This document shows positions 1-13,300 of a DNA stretch of 64,000 bases, piece by piece. A model generated the notes under the pieces. The model was not told where the DNA came from, searched no databases, and saw only the letters and a program-made list of their open reading frames with translations. A program made the position numbers and the translations under genes. Source of the DNA: Tribonema minus (Eukaryota; Sar; Xanthophyceae; Tribonematales; Tribonemataceae); assembly GCA_017506865.1 (NCBI GenBank), contig JAFCMP010000522.1, positions 703,090 to 767,089 on the forward strand, read 5' to 3'. Positions within the stretch are counted from its first letter, which is position 1. Each line of letters begins with the position of its first letter.

Positions 1-1653
1 TGCGAAAACCCTCTGCAGCCGTGAGCGTGCAGTGCTAAGGAGGTGTTTGAAGCAGGCGTGTGCAAGCAGGACCTGCAGAATGTCCAGTTGTGACCTGCTG
101 CTTGCAGCAGCAGAAATGCTGCAGTTTCATCATTGCAAAAAGCAGCCCTTCCACGCGTGTGCAAGACAGGAAGGTAAATTCATGTGTTAACGCATTGCAT
201 GTGCTGACAAAACACAGCAAGTATCCAAGGCGATGGTGGCATTACCGAATGCTTTGTATGGGTATGCGATGTGTCGTTGACGGCACTGATGTAACTGTTG
301 CAGACCGCATGTGAGGTCGATCAAACCCCCTACGTGGATTTGTTAAGGCATGGCTGTTAAAAAAGGGGTTAAAATCCATATCATGGCCCCGCCAGTGAAA
401 TACCGCTACGAGGACAGATGGTACGTGAAGCATACTCCCTTTTAACATGTAGGCTCACCCCACACAGTGTGCAGACGCTATACTGCAGCTTGATGCGTCA
501 ATAACCCAGCGCGTGTGACACGTTTTTGCGAGTCAAGAGCACTAGCCCAAGGGGTGTGTGTTGCAAGATGGGACCTCCCTGAGGATTCTGTGACGCATGG
601 AGGCCGGAAAAGCTTAGGCGGGGGGGGGGGGTCTTAAGCGCCCATCATAAAACAGCATGTAGCGCTGAAGTTACCAGGTGGCATGCACAATCATATACAG
701 CTTCAACACTTGCACTGATGCCACATCTACTGCCAGCATGATCACGACAAGTGTGATTCGAGGCACACTGCTTGCCTGAGTGCCATTGTCTCCAGATCCG
801 CCTGTGCATCCGTGCGTCATTCCATGTAGAAACCGCAGACCATGCCTTTCCATTCCCCTCCGCTTGTGCGCATGAGAGAAGCAAGCTTGTGCCCTTTTGC
901 GCCCCTTTCCTGTCCCTGCTTCTGCCGCGTGCACCCTTGGCCCATCCCAGCTGCTTGCGGTCACTTTCATACCTGGCCTTGGAGCTAGCCACTTATGCCA
1001 TCCACATCAGATGACCTGCAACAGCAAGGGGGATAAGAGCAGAGCACTCACTTCTGTCACATGGCCACCACATCATGGCACATCAGCAATCCAGAATATT
1101 TGTTTGTGTGAACAAGTCGACAAAGATATGAACATGGTCGGAGCCACCATCAGCATGAGGGTGTGCCTTGTTGCAAGCAACGGTTGCTGAGGCTGCAGAT
1201 GTAACGTTTTGGCACCACATGGGCCACACAGTGGCACTGCACACAGTTCAAGGACCAAGGGCACAACAGGCTGTCAACAGCAACATATGTAGCAACATGT
1301 GAAAATATGTCTCGTAGGACGTCTCGTGACCTGGGACCGCGCAGTCTCAATCGAATAGTGTAGCCCTCACTGGTAACAATGTAGCCATGTTCGCCCGACG
1401 GTATGCATGCGCGCTTTGATGCCATTCATGATCTCTCACCTGCGTCATATGCTGCGCAAGGTGAGCTTGAATCTGGCGGCTGTCGGGGTCATCGTGTGTA
1501 CATAGCACACAATTCGTCTCGAGATGACGTAGTGTCGCTGATGGTACATGCTCATTGATAGCCCTCGCCAACTTTCGCAGCCGACCAGACTGCCTGCCCT
1601 TAAAGCGTCTCTCTCTCATTCCATTCGAGCCCCACTTGAATTTGGCCTAGATG
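1..1653. other. Region without a supported gene
   Basis: Short open frames occur on both strands, the longest 115 codons on the minus strand at 645-992. They overlap each other in several frames, show no domain and have no convincing splice context. A run of about ten G lies near 618-630. The sequence becomes abruptly GC-rich and coding-like at about 1654-1690, where the LINE fragment begins. Confidence 0.6.
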
Positions 1654-1685
1654 GGCACGCCGACGCCGCCATCATCCTCGCCTAA

Positions 1686-3911
1686 CAGGGCGTGCAGCAG
1701 GGCGACCCATTGCGGCCGCTGCTGTTCGCGCTGGCACTGCGCGGCACCATGGTGGCTGCCCGCGCCAAGTTCCCGCAGCTGGCGCTTCCGGGCTACCTCG
1801 ATGACCTCACCATCATGACGCCCAGCTGTGACGCGCCAGTGCTCGGCCACGTTGGTCGCGCGTTCTGCTTCATACAACAGGCGCTGAGCGTGCTTAACAT
1901 TGAGGTCAACGTCACGAAATGCGCGGCGCTGGTGCCGGCCTCAGGCGGCGCTCGCGAGCGCGCCGCCGCCGTCTTCGCCGCCGCCAATGTCCCCGTGCCA
2001 GTATGCGACGACGGCATCACGCTGATGGGGGTGCCGGTCGGCACCGAGGACTTCGTGCGCGCACACGTAGCGGCGACCCTTCGTGCCCCCGGCACCGACC
2101 GCCTGGTGGCGGAGCTGGTGCAGATGGAGGATGTGCAGGCTGCCTTCTCCATTCTGCGTCTTGCCGTCCCCGCCCGCGCAGGGCACGTCGCGCGCAACAT
2201 GGCGCCATCCCTCACGCACGAGGAGCTACGGCGCTTCAACGCCATCACGCTAGCGGCCGTGGCCGCGCTGGCGCAGGAGCCATCGGCGGGTCTTACGCCG
2301 CCGGCCCACGAGGACGCGCCGGCGGCTGGCGACGATCGCCGCGGCCCGCCGGCGGTTGCGGCGGCGGCGCCGCCGCCCTGTCCGTGGGCGGCGGCAGTGG
2401 CATGGGTACGCGGCGCCGACTGGGGTGGCGAGGCCCCAGTGACGCTACCAGCACATCAGCAGGTACGCGTGCATCTACGGCTGGGGAGCGGTGGCTTTGG
2501 CGTGCTGGGCGCGGCGCCACGTGCATGTGTCGCATTTGCTGCACGTACTCTCGAGTGCATGGGACCGGCACTGGCGGCGTTTCCAGTCGCGGCACGCAGC
2601 CGCGTCCTGGAGCACGCCCGCTACGGCTTCACCTTCACACAGATAGCTACCTGCCTGCAGCAACTGCGCAGCGGCAGCGATGGTGCTGCAGCGGCCCTCG
2701 CACTGCTCCTGCCCTCGGTCCGGTACCAGGACTGGCGCCAGGACGACGGCGCGTGGCGGGCGCTGCGCGATCTGCTGCAACGGGCAGGCGGAGCTGCGGG
2801 GCCGGGCATGCGGACTCGCACCGGCGCGCGCCGCGCTGCTGCGCCAGCGGTGGCGCGCGAGCCAGGCTCTGCCCAGGCCCCGCCGGCCGCCGTGCTGCCG
2901 CGGCGTCAAGCGGCGCTATCACGGGTGCTAGACGCAGCGCTCGCCGCCACGCAGCTGCGTCGGCTTGAAGCAGCAAATGCGTTGGAAGCAGTCGCAGCGT
3001 GGCGCAGCAGCGCCTCTAAGGGGGCCATGGGTTTCTTGGCGCAATTGCCGAGGACTGACCCAGCGGAGACCATGTCGCCGCCAGAATTTCCGCGAGACGC
3101 TGCGGCGCCACCTGGGCGTCGAGCGCCCCGCCCCCGCTGCGGCGCAGTGCCCCAAGTGCCATAAACCAGTGGACTCGGGCGCCCACCTGCGCCGCTGCAC
3201 ACAAGGGCTTAACGTCACGCAACACAACTCGCTCGCAGACGCGCTCTTTCAGCTGTTCAAGCAGGTGGCCCACATCCGCGGTCTCGACCGGGACACCCTT
3301 GCCCCCTTCCGCCGCTACGCGGCGCGCCACGGTTTAACAAGTTCATGGACATTGTCTTCGGCAGCAACCAGGTTTGCCTTCCAGTCCTTAGAGTGCAGCC
3401 GAGCGCAGACGCGGTAGCGGCAGGCCAGTGCACTAAACTGCGCGGCGGCTTTAAAGTAGCTTGTTGCATAGACGTCACCATACGTGACCGCTCATGCCCC
3501 TCCCACCTCCGTCAGGCTCAGGGGGGCGCACGCGATGTGCAGCGCGTGCTTGAATCGGCTTTACAGGAAAAGATGGACGCATGCGTAGTCTCAAGGGCCC
3601 TGGACCCCACTACACACACCCGATTTTCCGCAGCCTTTGACCACTTCGGCGCTATGTCACGCGACACCCAAGTGCTGCTACACGCACTCGCCGAGCAGAG
3701 CTCGCAGGGCAGCTACAATCTCGCGCAGCGCGTTGCCTTCTGGCGCCGCCGCACCTCCCTCGCGCTACAGCGCGCGCTCACACGTGTCGTGATCGAGAAC
3801 TGGAACGCAGTCATTGCCCCTGATGGCGACGTCAGCGCCTACCGCCGCATCCCGCTGTTGCAAGTGCCGCGGCCCTCGCCGGCCAGCGCCGAACCGCCGG
3901 CCCCTCCGTAG
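1686..3911 (+). mobile_element. 5'-truncated non-LTR retrotransposon with restriction-like endonuclease (R2/NeSL-like)
   Basis: This is the 3' portion of a LINE. It starts inside the reverse transcriptase at motif B (VQQGDPL), directly after an in-frame stop, so everything upstream is missing, as in typical 5' truncation during target-primed reverse transcription. It runs through the C-terminal endonuclease to a stop at 3909-3911. The order RT, thumb, C-x2-C-x7-H-x4-C knuckle, endonuclease is that of early-branching RLE LINEs. No poly-A tail or target-site duplication is obvious at the 3' side; the flank at 3912-3960 is ordinary sequence. The base composition is far more GC-rich than either flank, which suggests a separate origin. 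Confidence 0.85.
1692..3911 (+). pseudogene. Reverse transcriptase / restriction-like endonuclease polyprotein, 3' part, frameshifted
   Basis: The first open segment (1692-3164) carries RT motif B (QQGDPLRPLLFALAL) and the catalytic motif C as YLDD in GYLDDLTIM, followed by an Ala/Gly-rich thumb region. The second segment, in another frame (about 3105-3340), holds the zinc knuckle CPKCHKPVDSGAHLRRC. The third (3345-3911) holds the endonuclease core: MDIVFGS with its acidic residue, then CCIDVTIRD with the second, then a long helical tail. Two frame changes, near 3105 and 3340, break the chain, and the N-terminal half of the RT is absent, so the copy cannot make an active enzyme. In the family, the endonuclease nicks the target and the RT copies the RNA from the nick. 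Family placement rests on domain order and motifs only. Confidence 0.8.
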
Positions 3912-3944
3912 ATTTAGTTATTGCAAGCCCGGTTTCTCGTGCGC

Positions 3945-4199
3945 TCAGCCCATGCGGTCCAGGACATAATATACAACTTCAACCTGTTTTCCTCCTAGCC
4001 GGTCACTCACTTGCAGCAGCATCGCATGTGCACCAGTGGTCTGGTCGGTATAGAAGGCAGGGGGTGTGGTAACGCCACTGAGCTCCTCAAACGCCGGCCC
4101 AGATTGTATGAGCTGTGAGGCCAGGACCTCAGCCGGTGCACGATACACACAGCTAGCAAAGTTCACGGCTTGCAGCAGCTTGGCTACAGGAAGCAACAC
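3945..4199 (-). pseudogene. Unidentified 84-codon open segment, possible exon remnant
   Basis: An open minus-strand segment ends in TGA and lies between the LINE 3' end and the first 6-kb unit. Its translation has a natural-looking composition (for example AEVLASQLIQSGPAFEELSG and QVEVVYYVLDRMG), unlike the shadow frames nearby. The sequence at its 5' side contains a GTAAG-like string and a CAG, so it could be part of a spliced exon of a host gene cut off by the neighbouring elements. I do not recognise the family. It might also be a chance open frame. Confidence 0.3.
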
Positions 4200-4512
4200 T
4201 TACACCTTGCCTGCCAAAATTACAGACCGACATGCAAAGTGGAGCAGCCGTCACAGGTGTCGGCAAACTGTACACGTGGCTAATTTTGTTAGCATACTGT
4301 GGCCTTGGGCCCAAGAAGTGTGCTGTCAAGTCATGACAGCGATCCAAGCAAGCTCCATGGCTGAACAAGAAGAAGTCTTCATTCCATGATTTTGGGTGTT
4401 CAGTGATTATTTAAAAAACAGATAGACATGCATGCAGCATTGCTCAGCGCGGCCCGCTGAGCATCCACTCCAGACCAGTCTCAACCTCAACTGGGAATGT
4501 GTTGAACATTGA

Positions 4513-4582
4513 ACAACCTCAACTTGAAATCAACGCTTGTCAAACTTCAACTTCAACTTGAAGTTCAACTTCAACTTTAACT
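4513..4582. repeat. CAACTT/AAGTTG hexamer block in unit copy 1
   Basis: Short palindrome-rich block of CAACTT and AAGTTGAA motifs inside the terminal segment of the 6-kb unit. The same block recurs at 10545-10604 and 21181-21243, and in a related form at 19125-19175 and (inverted) about 21981-22046. It can fold on itself because CAACTTCAACTT is followed by AAGTT. Confidence 0.8.
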
Positions 4583-5625
4583 GTTGCCACAGTGCTCAAC
4601 ATGCATTTTTGCACACTTCTGCCTACCGCTGCCACATACCCCCCCTGCATGGTTCTCTCTGCATCCATGCACAACCTGCAGCGATACAAGCAATACGCAT
4701 GTGCTGTGCCATCACTGGATGTCCTCACATCACGTGCAAACAATCCGTTACATCTAGCACCTCGCTGCAAAACAGAAGCAGAAAACGCATACAGCACAAT
4801 GGCCGGTGCCAGCACACTGCGCTCGCGCAAACGCGCACAAACAACCCCCCCCCCCCATGTCCTAGGCTGGGGTGGCAGCCTAGTTGTGTAGTCCGTCGCA
4901 CCACGCTAAGGGTCGCGACCAACATCTTGGTACCCTCAAACCCCGGTCTCGCTCCAGACGCTGAGCAACCAGCAGCCAGAGAATCCAGGCGCGCTAACTG
5001 CATGATGACGACATCCTCCTGCACTTGGCCGCGTAGAACGGGTGTGTGGCCAGACATTGCTAAGCTACACCATGTGCCCTCTTGCACATTTGAAAACCCG
5101 CTTGATGCCCATAGCAACTACGGGTAAGCAGTCAGAGAATCTACGGCACTCCGTATCGTGTAACGACAACTTCCTCTGCTAGATGCCGTGCTGCCTAACA
5201 CTAACGTGAGCCCTGACATCCGATTGCCCCCACCACCGAGCCAGATAGCCGGTGAAAACAACAGTATGCTCCTGCTACCCGCGAATATAGTTGGAAACAG
5301 CCGAACAATATCTACCCCCCCATAATCGAGACGGGCTCCTCGTTTCCTCCCCGCCAAGACCACGTTCCGGCATGTTGCCTTGCCGCCGTAGCTTGCACGC
5401 CAGGCATGCGACACTGTAACTCACGTGTCATCTCTTGCTCTAGCGTCAAGCAATCTCGCCGGACTTGCGGTCAAAACAACAATGGTTGTACGTCAACGGC
5501 TCCTACAAGTGTCTGAGGCAGAACTGCCCCTCACACCTCAGGCTGTCCTCCCCCGGCACCGCCTTCTCTCCTTGTCCCCTCGGGCGTCGGCGGACTGAAC
5601 TCCACTAACCCGTATGACCCTCCGG

Positions 5626-8600
5626 TCAGCACATGATAGCCACGACACTTGGCCGCATGCACCGCTCTGACCTGCGTAGTGAGGACAGCAGCATCACGCC
5701 GCCCTTGAGGTGTGCTACTATCGCCCCCAGCAACAGGTCTGCTTGCTGAGCCACAATTGTAGTGTCAGCTGAGAGCAATCTTCTCCTCGGGCACTCCGCC
5801 AAGTCCTGCCTGCTGCAAGCTGCCCCGCTGCGGTGTGAGCAACCCACCAAGTCCGCAGTGAGCCACCACCTGCGCACGTGAGCCCGATTGCTGGACACCA
5901 CAACCTCCTCAGTGGCGACTGTCGCCTGAGCTCTAGCCCTCGATGCGTACGCCGGTGTGCGCATCATTACTTTCCGTGGCACCACTTGTACTCCGCTACT
6001 GCCGCCAACCCCCTGTCGCGTTAGGCTCCTTGTCCTCGAAGCCACGCGCCACCACATCACCATGTGCCTTCTGCCGCACATCTGCGGTATGTGCCATCGG
6101 CTGTACATCGTTCTCCCCGCCGCGTGGCACAACCACATCGTGCGTCCAGACCTCGTCGACAGCACAGCTGTATGCCTTGCCTCCGCTGTTGCATATTGCG
6201 ACGCAGCTGCCAACGGTGGGCGCCTCACCCTCGCCGCTTCTATGCCCCGTATATCTGCCGATGTTGCGTGCGGCTTCCTCTCCGGGGTCAATGCTGCGTG
6301 TCGTCATTGCTGTACGCCCTGCCATTGGACTATGCTGCGCAGGCACTAGTGCTGCGCATTGCGCAGACGTCGTGATCCCAGCTCTTGCAGTGCCTTGCTG
6401 CACGAGCACCATTGCCTTGCGTCGCACGGCCTCCGCCAACCGACATGCGCCAGCTGTAGTTGCCACTGCAACGAGCTGAACTGCCTCCATGTTGCACTCA
6501 ACTGCCGAAGGGCTCTCGGCGATTGAGCGTTGCCCGTTGCTGGTGCTGACGGATACAGCTGCGCCACCTGCGCTGCTGTACACCAGTCCAGGAGCCGTGG
6601 CGTACACCATGTTTCTGTCCGGCGTGAAAGGATCATGGCTGTTGGGTGTTGCCGTTAAGGGTGCTAGGACGCCACAGATGCCTCCAACGCCTCCAAATGA
6701 TGCAGAGCGTTCACTGCTTTGGCATGATGCAACACCTGTCCCTGTGTTGCTGGTGCTGCTGAGCAACCCAACAGTTCTGCATTTCGTGCAGCGTTGAACT
6801 GTCAGAGGCAATAGCAGCCGTTGCACCTCGCCGTTGAGCCTTGCATTGCTTGAGAGGCTGTCGTTGATGCGCGTAGCAGCAGGCGATTGCGTAGTGACGC
6901 TCATGCCAGCAGAGACTGTTGCATATGCCTTGCTACAGATCCCTGGATCGAACGGCGCAGAGGCGTCATCAATGCCACTAGTGGGGACAAGAGTGGCCTC
7001 CTCTGTTGTGGGCCCTGCAGCCATGTGCGTTGGTGTTGGTGAGCCTGTCCATTGCACTTTGGGACACAGTGCCTGATGAAAACAAGTGCCGCCTACCAGA
7101 ACAGAGCACTGCTGCGGCTGTGATGCTGCGAGGAGGTGCTGCCGCTGATGTTTGTGCTGCGCTGGTGATAAACACTGGACCGGTGTTGACCGCAGCTGCT
7201 GCATTGCGGACGCTTGCTGTTGATGTGGCAGGGCTGAGCGTTGCTGTTGCAGAGCCTTGTGTGTCTAATGCGGCATTAATTTGCCAGTCCGCAGACCAAG
7301 TTGTGCTGTCTGGCTGATGTCGAGGGCCGCCCTTGAGGTACCAATACTGTCTGACACACATGCCGTCGTATCACCACCAGAATGACCAGCTGCCACCAAC
7401 CGTTGATGCTGACGCAGCAAGTGGCCAGTATGATGGCCGATCGCATATGTTGTACCTGTAGCCTCGTTTGGCAGTTGCGGTCGCTGATACTGTAAGGCTG
7501 TACGCACCCGCTGTTGCAGCAAGAGGTCACCATTGCCAGTGCCAGCCGATGCTGCTGTGACATCATTGCCGATATCTCCCCCCCCCAGGCTCGAGAGCGA
7601 AGAAGAGAGCGTGCCAACACAGCAGCCAGGGCGAGAGGGCGGGTGGGAGCTAATGGCCTGCTGCTCAAGCAGTGCACCTGTGTGTAGATCCTGCACTGCG
7701 CTGCTCGCCGCCTCCAGCAGGAGAGTAGAGCATCCCCCCATTCGGGATTGCTTAACCCCCTTGGTCGGGCCTGAGCCCATGCCCATTTGCTGCAAGGTAC
7801 CATCATGGCCCGTTATCGCCTGTGCAGCATGAGAGCCCTGTAGATTGCCGGCATGGCCACCGACCAGGCTGAGCGTTATTGCGTTGGCTGTGCCGTTGCT
7901 AGCGGTTCCAGCCTGCGATACCAAGCTCTGTGCGCTGTGGAAGCTGCTGCATTGCCCAGCACCTGTCACACCTGAAGTCAGCGCAAAGCCGTGCGCAGTG
8001 CTGATGACACCACTGTCATGTGTACCGCCACCGAAAGAAACACATAGTGGCACTGAGCTGTGGGACCCAACACCACCGTCACCTCCATCGACAGCTGACT
8101 GTGCGAAGCCTTGTGTAGACAGAGGCCCTGAGCTACATGTCCCGCCGCCATGGCTGTCGCAGGCGCCAGCAGACTTTGCCAGGCCCTGAGCACTGCCGCC
8201 AGCACCCTCCATCGGCGGCTCTGAGCTCAGAGTTTGTGTGATGCGGTGCAACGCCATTAACTGCTGCACACACCTGAACGACATGGCCATGTCCATCACA
8301 AAGTGGCGCTGAGCCGTGCGCCGTATCGTGACGACCACCATTATCGATGGCGGACTGCGCGGTAGTGCTGATAGCGTCATGACCACCACCATTACCTGCC
8401 AACTGCTTTGAGTCTTCCATACCCTTGTCGCCAGCAGGCGGCAATGCTAAACCAGCTACCTCGTCGCCATTGCCGCCACCGGCGCCAGCATGCTGTGCAA
8501 AAGCGTGAGCACTGCTGCCGATTCCCTCTGTCCGCGGCACTGAGCTTTGTATGCTGATCCCCTTGGTCGCGGCTGAGCCTCTCGCATTGCATGTGTACGT

Positions 8601-10320
8601 GACCAGGTAGCCGCTTTGAACTGCGAGCCGTTCTGCCACCGTCAGCAATGCCGGCAGTCTGTGCAAAGTCTGACGTCGGCACTGTGCTACTCTCATCGGT
8701 CCCAGTGATCGACACCACTTTTTGCCTGTGGACGCCAAGTTCTCCAGCAGCCCCTACGGCCACCGCCAAAACCTGTGTATCGTGCCCTTGACCGCCAGAA
8801 AGTGCCGCTGTGCTGTGCGTTGCATCGCGGCGACCACCAATCACGTTAGCACACTGCAAAAGGCTCTGAGCACTATCAACGCTGTTGCCCAGGCTGAGCG
8901 ACCCTGGACCTAATGCCCTGCTGCAAGAATCAGCCCACAGCTTTGAGCTCTGTGCATGGCCCCCGTGCTCGCAGACAGTCAGGGGTGTTGTACCGGGCGG
9001 GCTGCCCTCGAGACCATCAGCCACGCCCGAACACTGTATCGAGCCCGGAGCACCACCGCCATCAGTCGCGCAGGACAGTGCTGAGGAGTGCCCAGAACAT
9101 GGAGGTCCACCTGCACAACCTGACAAATGCACTAGGCCCTGAGTATTGCTGCCATGTGTGTCCAGCAGCGGAGTTGATTGCTGAGTTGTGCCGAAAGGAC
9201 AATCGAGCAGCGGCGCTGTGGGCGGAACACTGCCGTCCGAGCCAAGACACAGTGGCACTGAGCTGTGTGTGTCGCTGCCATGCCTGCAAGCAACACCTGC
9301 AACCCTTGCTGAACACTGTGCACTACTGCCGCAAGGTCCAGTCAGCAGCGCAGGTGTACTGCAGGCAGAACCCGTAGCCCATAGTGCTGGGCAGCTGCAT
9401 GCAGTGTTGCCATGCTTGCAAGCAGTGCCTGCACCCTTTGCAGAACACGGCTGAACGCCGACATGACCACCACAAAGAGGCGCGGGCGACTGTGTTGTGC
9501 CGCCATTGCCACTACCGCTGTAAGCAGACTGTGTGACGTTATCCGTGGTGCTGTCACCCGTCATTAGCCGCCGTAGGTACTGTTGCTTCGTGTCCCAGGG
9601 CCTCGTCATTGAGACTAGTACCGACTCCTCCAACCCGCACACAGCCCTCGTTGCCGCTGCCAAACTCATCTGTCTGCAGCACTGAGCACTGTTTACAATT
9701 GTTCCCGCCTCCGAAAGGACTCATAGATGGAGCAAGCTGAATGTCTTGTCCACTGCTGTGAGACCGGCAGACAGCTGAGTTGAAACGCCAGCGCTGCCAT
9801 CATCGCTCCTGTCAGTCCACGTGAAGTCCGATAAGTTGCCGCCACAACTAGCATCCGATGCTGAGCTCCAGGGGCAGTATCCATGCTGACTAGCGATCGG
9901 TGGTGCCATGCTGAGGGTATTGCTGCCATGGCCACCAACAGTGTCCAAGAACTGCATGGAGCTGTGAGCACTGCTGCAATGAACAGGTGGCTTTGAGATC
10001 AGCTGCATTTTCCTCTGTCCATGACCGCCAGGTGGATCCGTAGAGCCTGTGTGTTGCTCAGAGCACGTGGATAGAAGTATGCTTCCATGACCCTCCGCCG
10101 GCGGAGTTGGGCGACGAGCACTGCCAGCAGAACTGTTGATCAACGACTCTGACAGCTGCTGCAGAACACTGCCGTCCATGTCCTGCCACGGACTCCGCGA
10201 CATGCTACTGATCTCACACGCGGCACCTGCAACCCCTGCAGACCACTGAGCACTGCTGTCTCGATCTTCAGGCAGCGCCGCTGCATCCGGCGCAAAGCCA
10301 TTCGGACCAGCTGTTGCCAT
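5626..10320 (-). pseudogene. Long Gly/Ser/Ala/His-rich protein gene, truncated copy 1
   Basis: Consecutive minus-strand open segments (9721-10320, 8392-9669, 7265-8392, 5996-7204, 5626-6291) in changing frames align with the second copy. The middle is made of degenerate units of about 25-35 residues with motifs such as SSVPL, GHDTQ and STPLLDTHG. The C-terminal part is less repetitive and better conserved, for example AEAVRRKAMVLVQQGTARAG and PAQHSPMAGRT, which are shared by all three copies in the window. The N-terminal domain is missing because the unit ends inside the gene. Several frame changes and the missing 5' end make it a pseudogene. Compared with copy 2 it retains about 80 bases near 6225-6325 that copy 2 lost. 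The function is unknown. Confidence 0.7.
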
Positions 10321-10329
10321 TGCTATGTT

Positions 10330-13300
10330 TGTGGCCTTGGGCCCAAGAAGTGTGCTGTCAAGTCATGACAGCGATCCAAGCAAGCTCCGTGGCTGAACAA
10401 GAAGAAGTCTTCATTCCATGATTTTGGGTGTTCAGTGATTATTATCCAGATAGACATGCATGCAGCATTGCTCAGCGCGGCCCGCTGAGCATCCACTCCA
10501 GACCAGTCTCGACCTCAACTGGGAGTGTGTTGAACATTGCACAACCTCAACTTCAATACTTGTCAAACTTCAACTTCAACTTGAAGTTCAACTTCAACTT
10601 TAACTGTTGCCACAGTGCTCAACATTCATTTTTGCACACTTCTGCCTACCGCTGCCACATACCCCCCCTGCATGGTGCTCTCTGCATCCATGCACAACCT
10701 GCAGCGGTACAAGCAATACGCATGTGCTGTGCCATCACTGGATGTCCTCACATCACGTGCAAACAATCCGTTACATCTAGCACCTTGCTGCAAAACAGAA
10801 GCAGAAAACGCATACAGCACAATGGCCGGTGCCAACGCATTGCGCTCGCGCCAACGCGCACAAACAACACTCCCCCCGCTCCCATGTCCTAGGCTGAGGC
10901 GGCAGCCCAGTTGTATAGTCCGTCGCACCACACCAAGGGTCGCGACCAACCTCTTGTTACCCCAAACCCCGGTCTCGCTCCAGACGCTGAGCAACCAGCA
11001 GCCAGAGAATCCAGGCGTCAACTGCATTCTGACGACATCCTCCTGTACTTGGCCGCGTGGAACGGGTGTGTGGCCAGACATTGCTAAGCTACACCATGTG
11101 CCCCCTTGCACATTTGAAAAACCCCTTGATGCCCATAGCGACTACGGGTAAGCAGTCAGAGAATCTACGGCACTCCGTATCGTGTAACGACAACTTCCTC
11201 TGCCAGACGCCGTGCCGCCTACACTAACGAGAGCCCTGACATCTGATTGCCCCCACCACCGAGCCAGATAGCCGGTGAAAACAACAATATGCTCCTGCTA
11301 CCCGCGAATATAGTTGGAAACGGCCGAACAATATCTACCCCCCCATGACAGAGACGGGCTTCTCGTTCCCTCCCCGCCACGACCATGCTCTGGCATGTTG
11401 CCTTGCCGCCATAGCTTGCACGCCAGGCATGCGACACTGTAACTCACGTGTCATCTCTTGCTCTAGCGTCAAGCAACCTCGCCGGACTTGCGGTCAAAAC
11501 AACAACGGTTGTACGTCAACGGCTCCTACAAGTGTCTGAGGCACAACTACCCCTCAGCACCTCAGGCTGTCCTCCTCTGGCACCGCCTTCTCTCCTTGCC
11601 GCCTCAGGCGTCGGCGGTACTGAGCTCCACTAACCCGTATGACCCTCCGGTCAGCACATGATCGCCATGACACTTGGCCGCATGCACCGCTCAGACCTGC
11701 GTAGTGAGGACAACATCACGCCGCCCTTGAGGTGTGCTACTATCGCCCCCAGCAACAGGTCTGCTTGCTGAGCCACAATTGTAGTGTCAGCTGAGAGCCA
11801 TCTCCTCCTCGGGCACTCCGCCAAGTCCTGCCTGCTGCAAGCTGCCCCGCTGCGGTGTGAGCAACGCACCAAGTCCGCAGTGAGCCGCCACCTGCGCACG
11901 TGAGCCCGATTGCTGGACACCACAACCTCCTCAGTGGCGACTGTCGCCTGAGCTCTAGCCCTCGATGCGTACGCCGGTGTGCGCATCATTACTTTCCGTG
12001 GCACCACTTGTACTCCGCTACTGCCGCCAACTTCCCCTGTCGCGTTAGGCTCCTTGTCCTCGAAGCCACGCGCCACCACATCACCATGTGCCTTCTGCCG
12101 CACATCTGCGGTATGTGCCATCGGCTGTACATCGTTCTCCCCGCCGCGTGGCACAACCACATCGTGCGTCCAGACCTCGTCGACAGCACAGCTGTATGCC
12201 TTGCCTCCGCTGTTGCATATTGCGACGCAGCTGCCAACGGTGGGCGCCTCACTGATGTACGCCCTGCCATTGGACTATGCTGCGCAGGCACTAGTGCTGT
12301 GCATCGCGTAGAAGCCGTGATCCCAGCTCTTGCAGTGCCTTGCTGTACGAGCACCATTGCTTTGCGTCGCACGGCCTCCGCCAACCGACATGCGCCAGCT
12401 GTAGTCATCACTGCAACGAGCTGAAGTGCCTCCATGTTGCACTCAACTGCCGAAGGGCTCTCAGCGATTGAGCGGTGCCCGTTGCTGGTGCTGATGGACA
12501 CTGCTCCGCCACCTTCGCTGCTGTACACAAGTGCAGGAGAAGCCGTGGCAATCACCATATTACTGACCGCCATGAAAGGATCATGGCTGTAGGGTGCTGC
12601 CGTCAAGGGTGCTAGGACGCCAAAGATGCCTCCAACGCCTCCAAACGATGCAGAGCGCTCACTGCTTTGGCATGATGCAACACCTGTCCCTGTGTTGCTG
12701 GCGCTGCTGAGCAACCCAACAGTTCTGCATTTCGTGCAGCGTTGAACTGTCAGAGGCAATAGCGGCCGCTGCACCTCGTCGTTGAGCCTTGCATCTCTCG
12801 AGAGGCTGTCGTTGATGCGCGTTGCAGCAGGCGATTGTGTAGAGACGCCCATGCCAGGGACTCTTGCATATGCCTTGCTACAAATCCCTGGATCGAACGG
12901 CGCAGAAGCGTCATCAATGCCACTAGTGGGCACAGGAGCGGCCTCCTCTGTTGTGGGCCCTGAAGCCATGCGCGTTTGTGTTGGTGAGCGTGTCCATTGC
13001 ACTTTAGGACACCGTGCCTGAAAAAAACAAGTGCCGCCAGTCAGAACAGAGCACTGCTGCGGCTGTGGTGCTGCGAGGAGGAGCTGCCGCTGATGCTTGT
13101 GCTGCGCTGGTGATGAACGCTGGACCAGTGCTGACCGCAGCTGCTGCATTGCGAACGCTTGCTGTTGGTGTGGCAGGGCTGAGCGTTGCTGTTGCAGAGC
13201 CTTGTGTGCCTGATGCGGCAATAATTTGCCAGTCCGCAGACCGAGTTGTGCTGCCTGGCTGATGTCGAGGGCCACCCTTGGGGTACCACCACTGTCTGAC

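Larger units (their letters stand above)
4299..10329. repeat. 6-kb tandem unit, copy 1
   Basis: The unit starts with TGTGGCCTTGGGCCCAAGAAG and repeats from 10330 with only a few differences per line of 60 bases, plus small indels. It holds, left to right: a terminal segment of about 310 bases that recurs alone at 20977-21298, a block of CAACTT/AAGTTG hexamers, a conserved non-coding or exon-like stretch (about 4600-5620), and the minus-strand C-terminal part of the long gene. It ends exactly where the next copy's terminal segment begins, inside the gene, so copy 1 lacks the gene's N-terminal part. Confidence 0.9.

Noticed and set aside
1919-2968. 349-codon Arg/Gly-rich plus-strand frame
   Set aside because: It is a shadow of the LINE frame, which carries the RT motifs.
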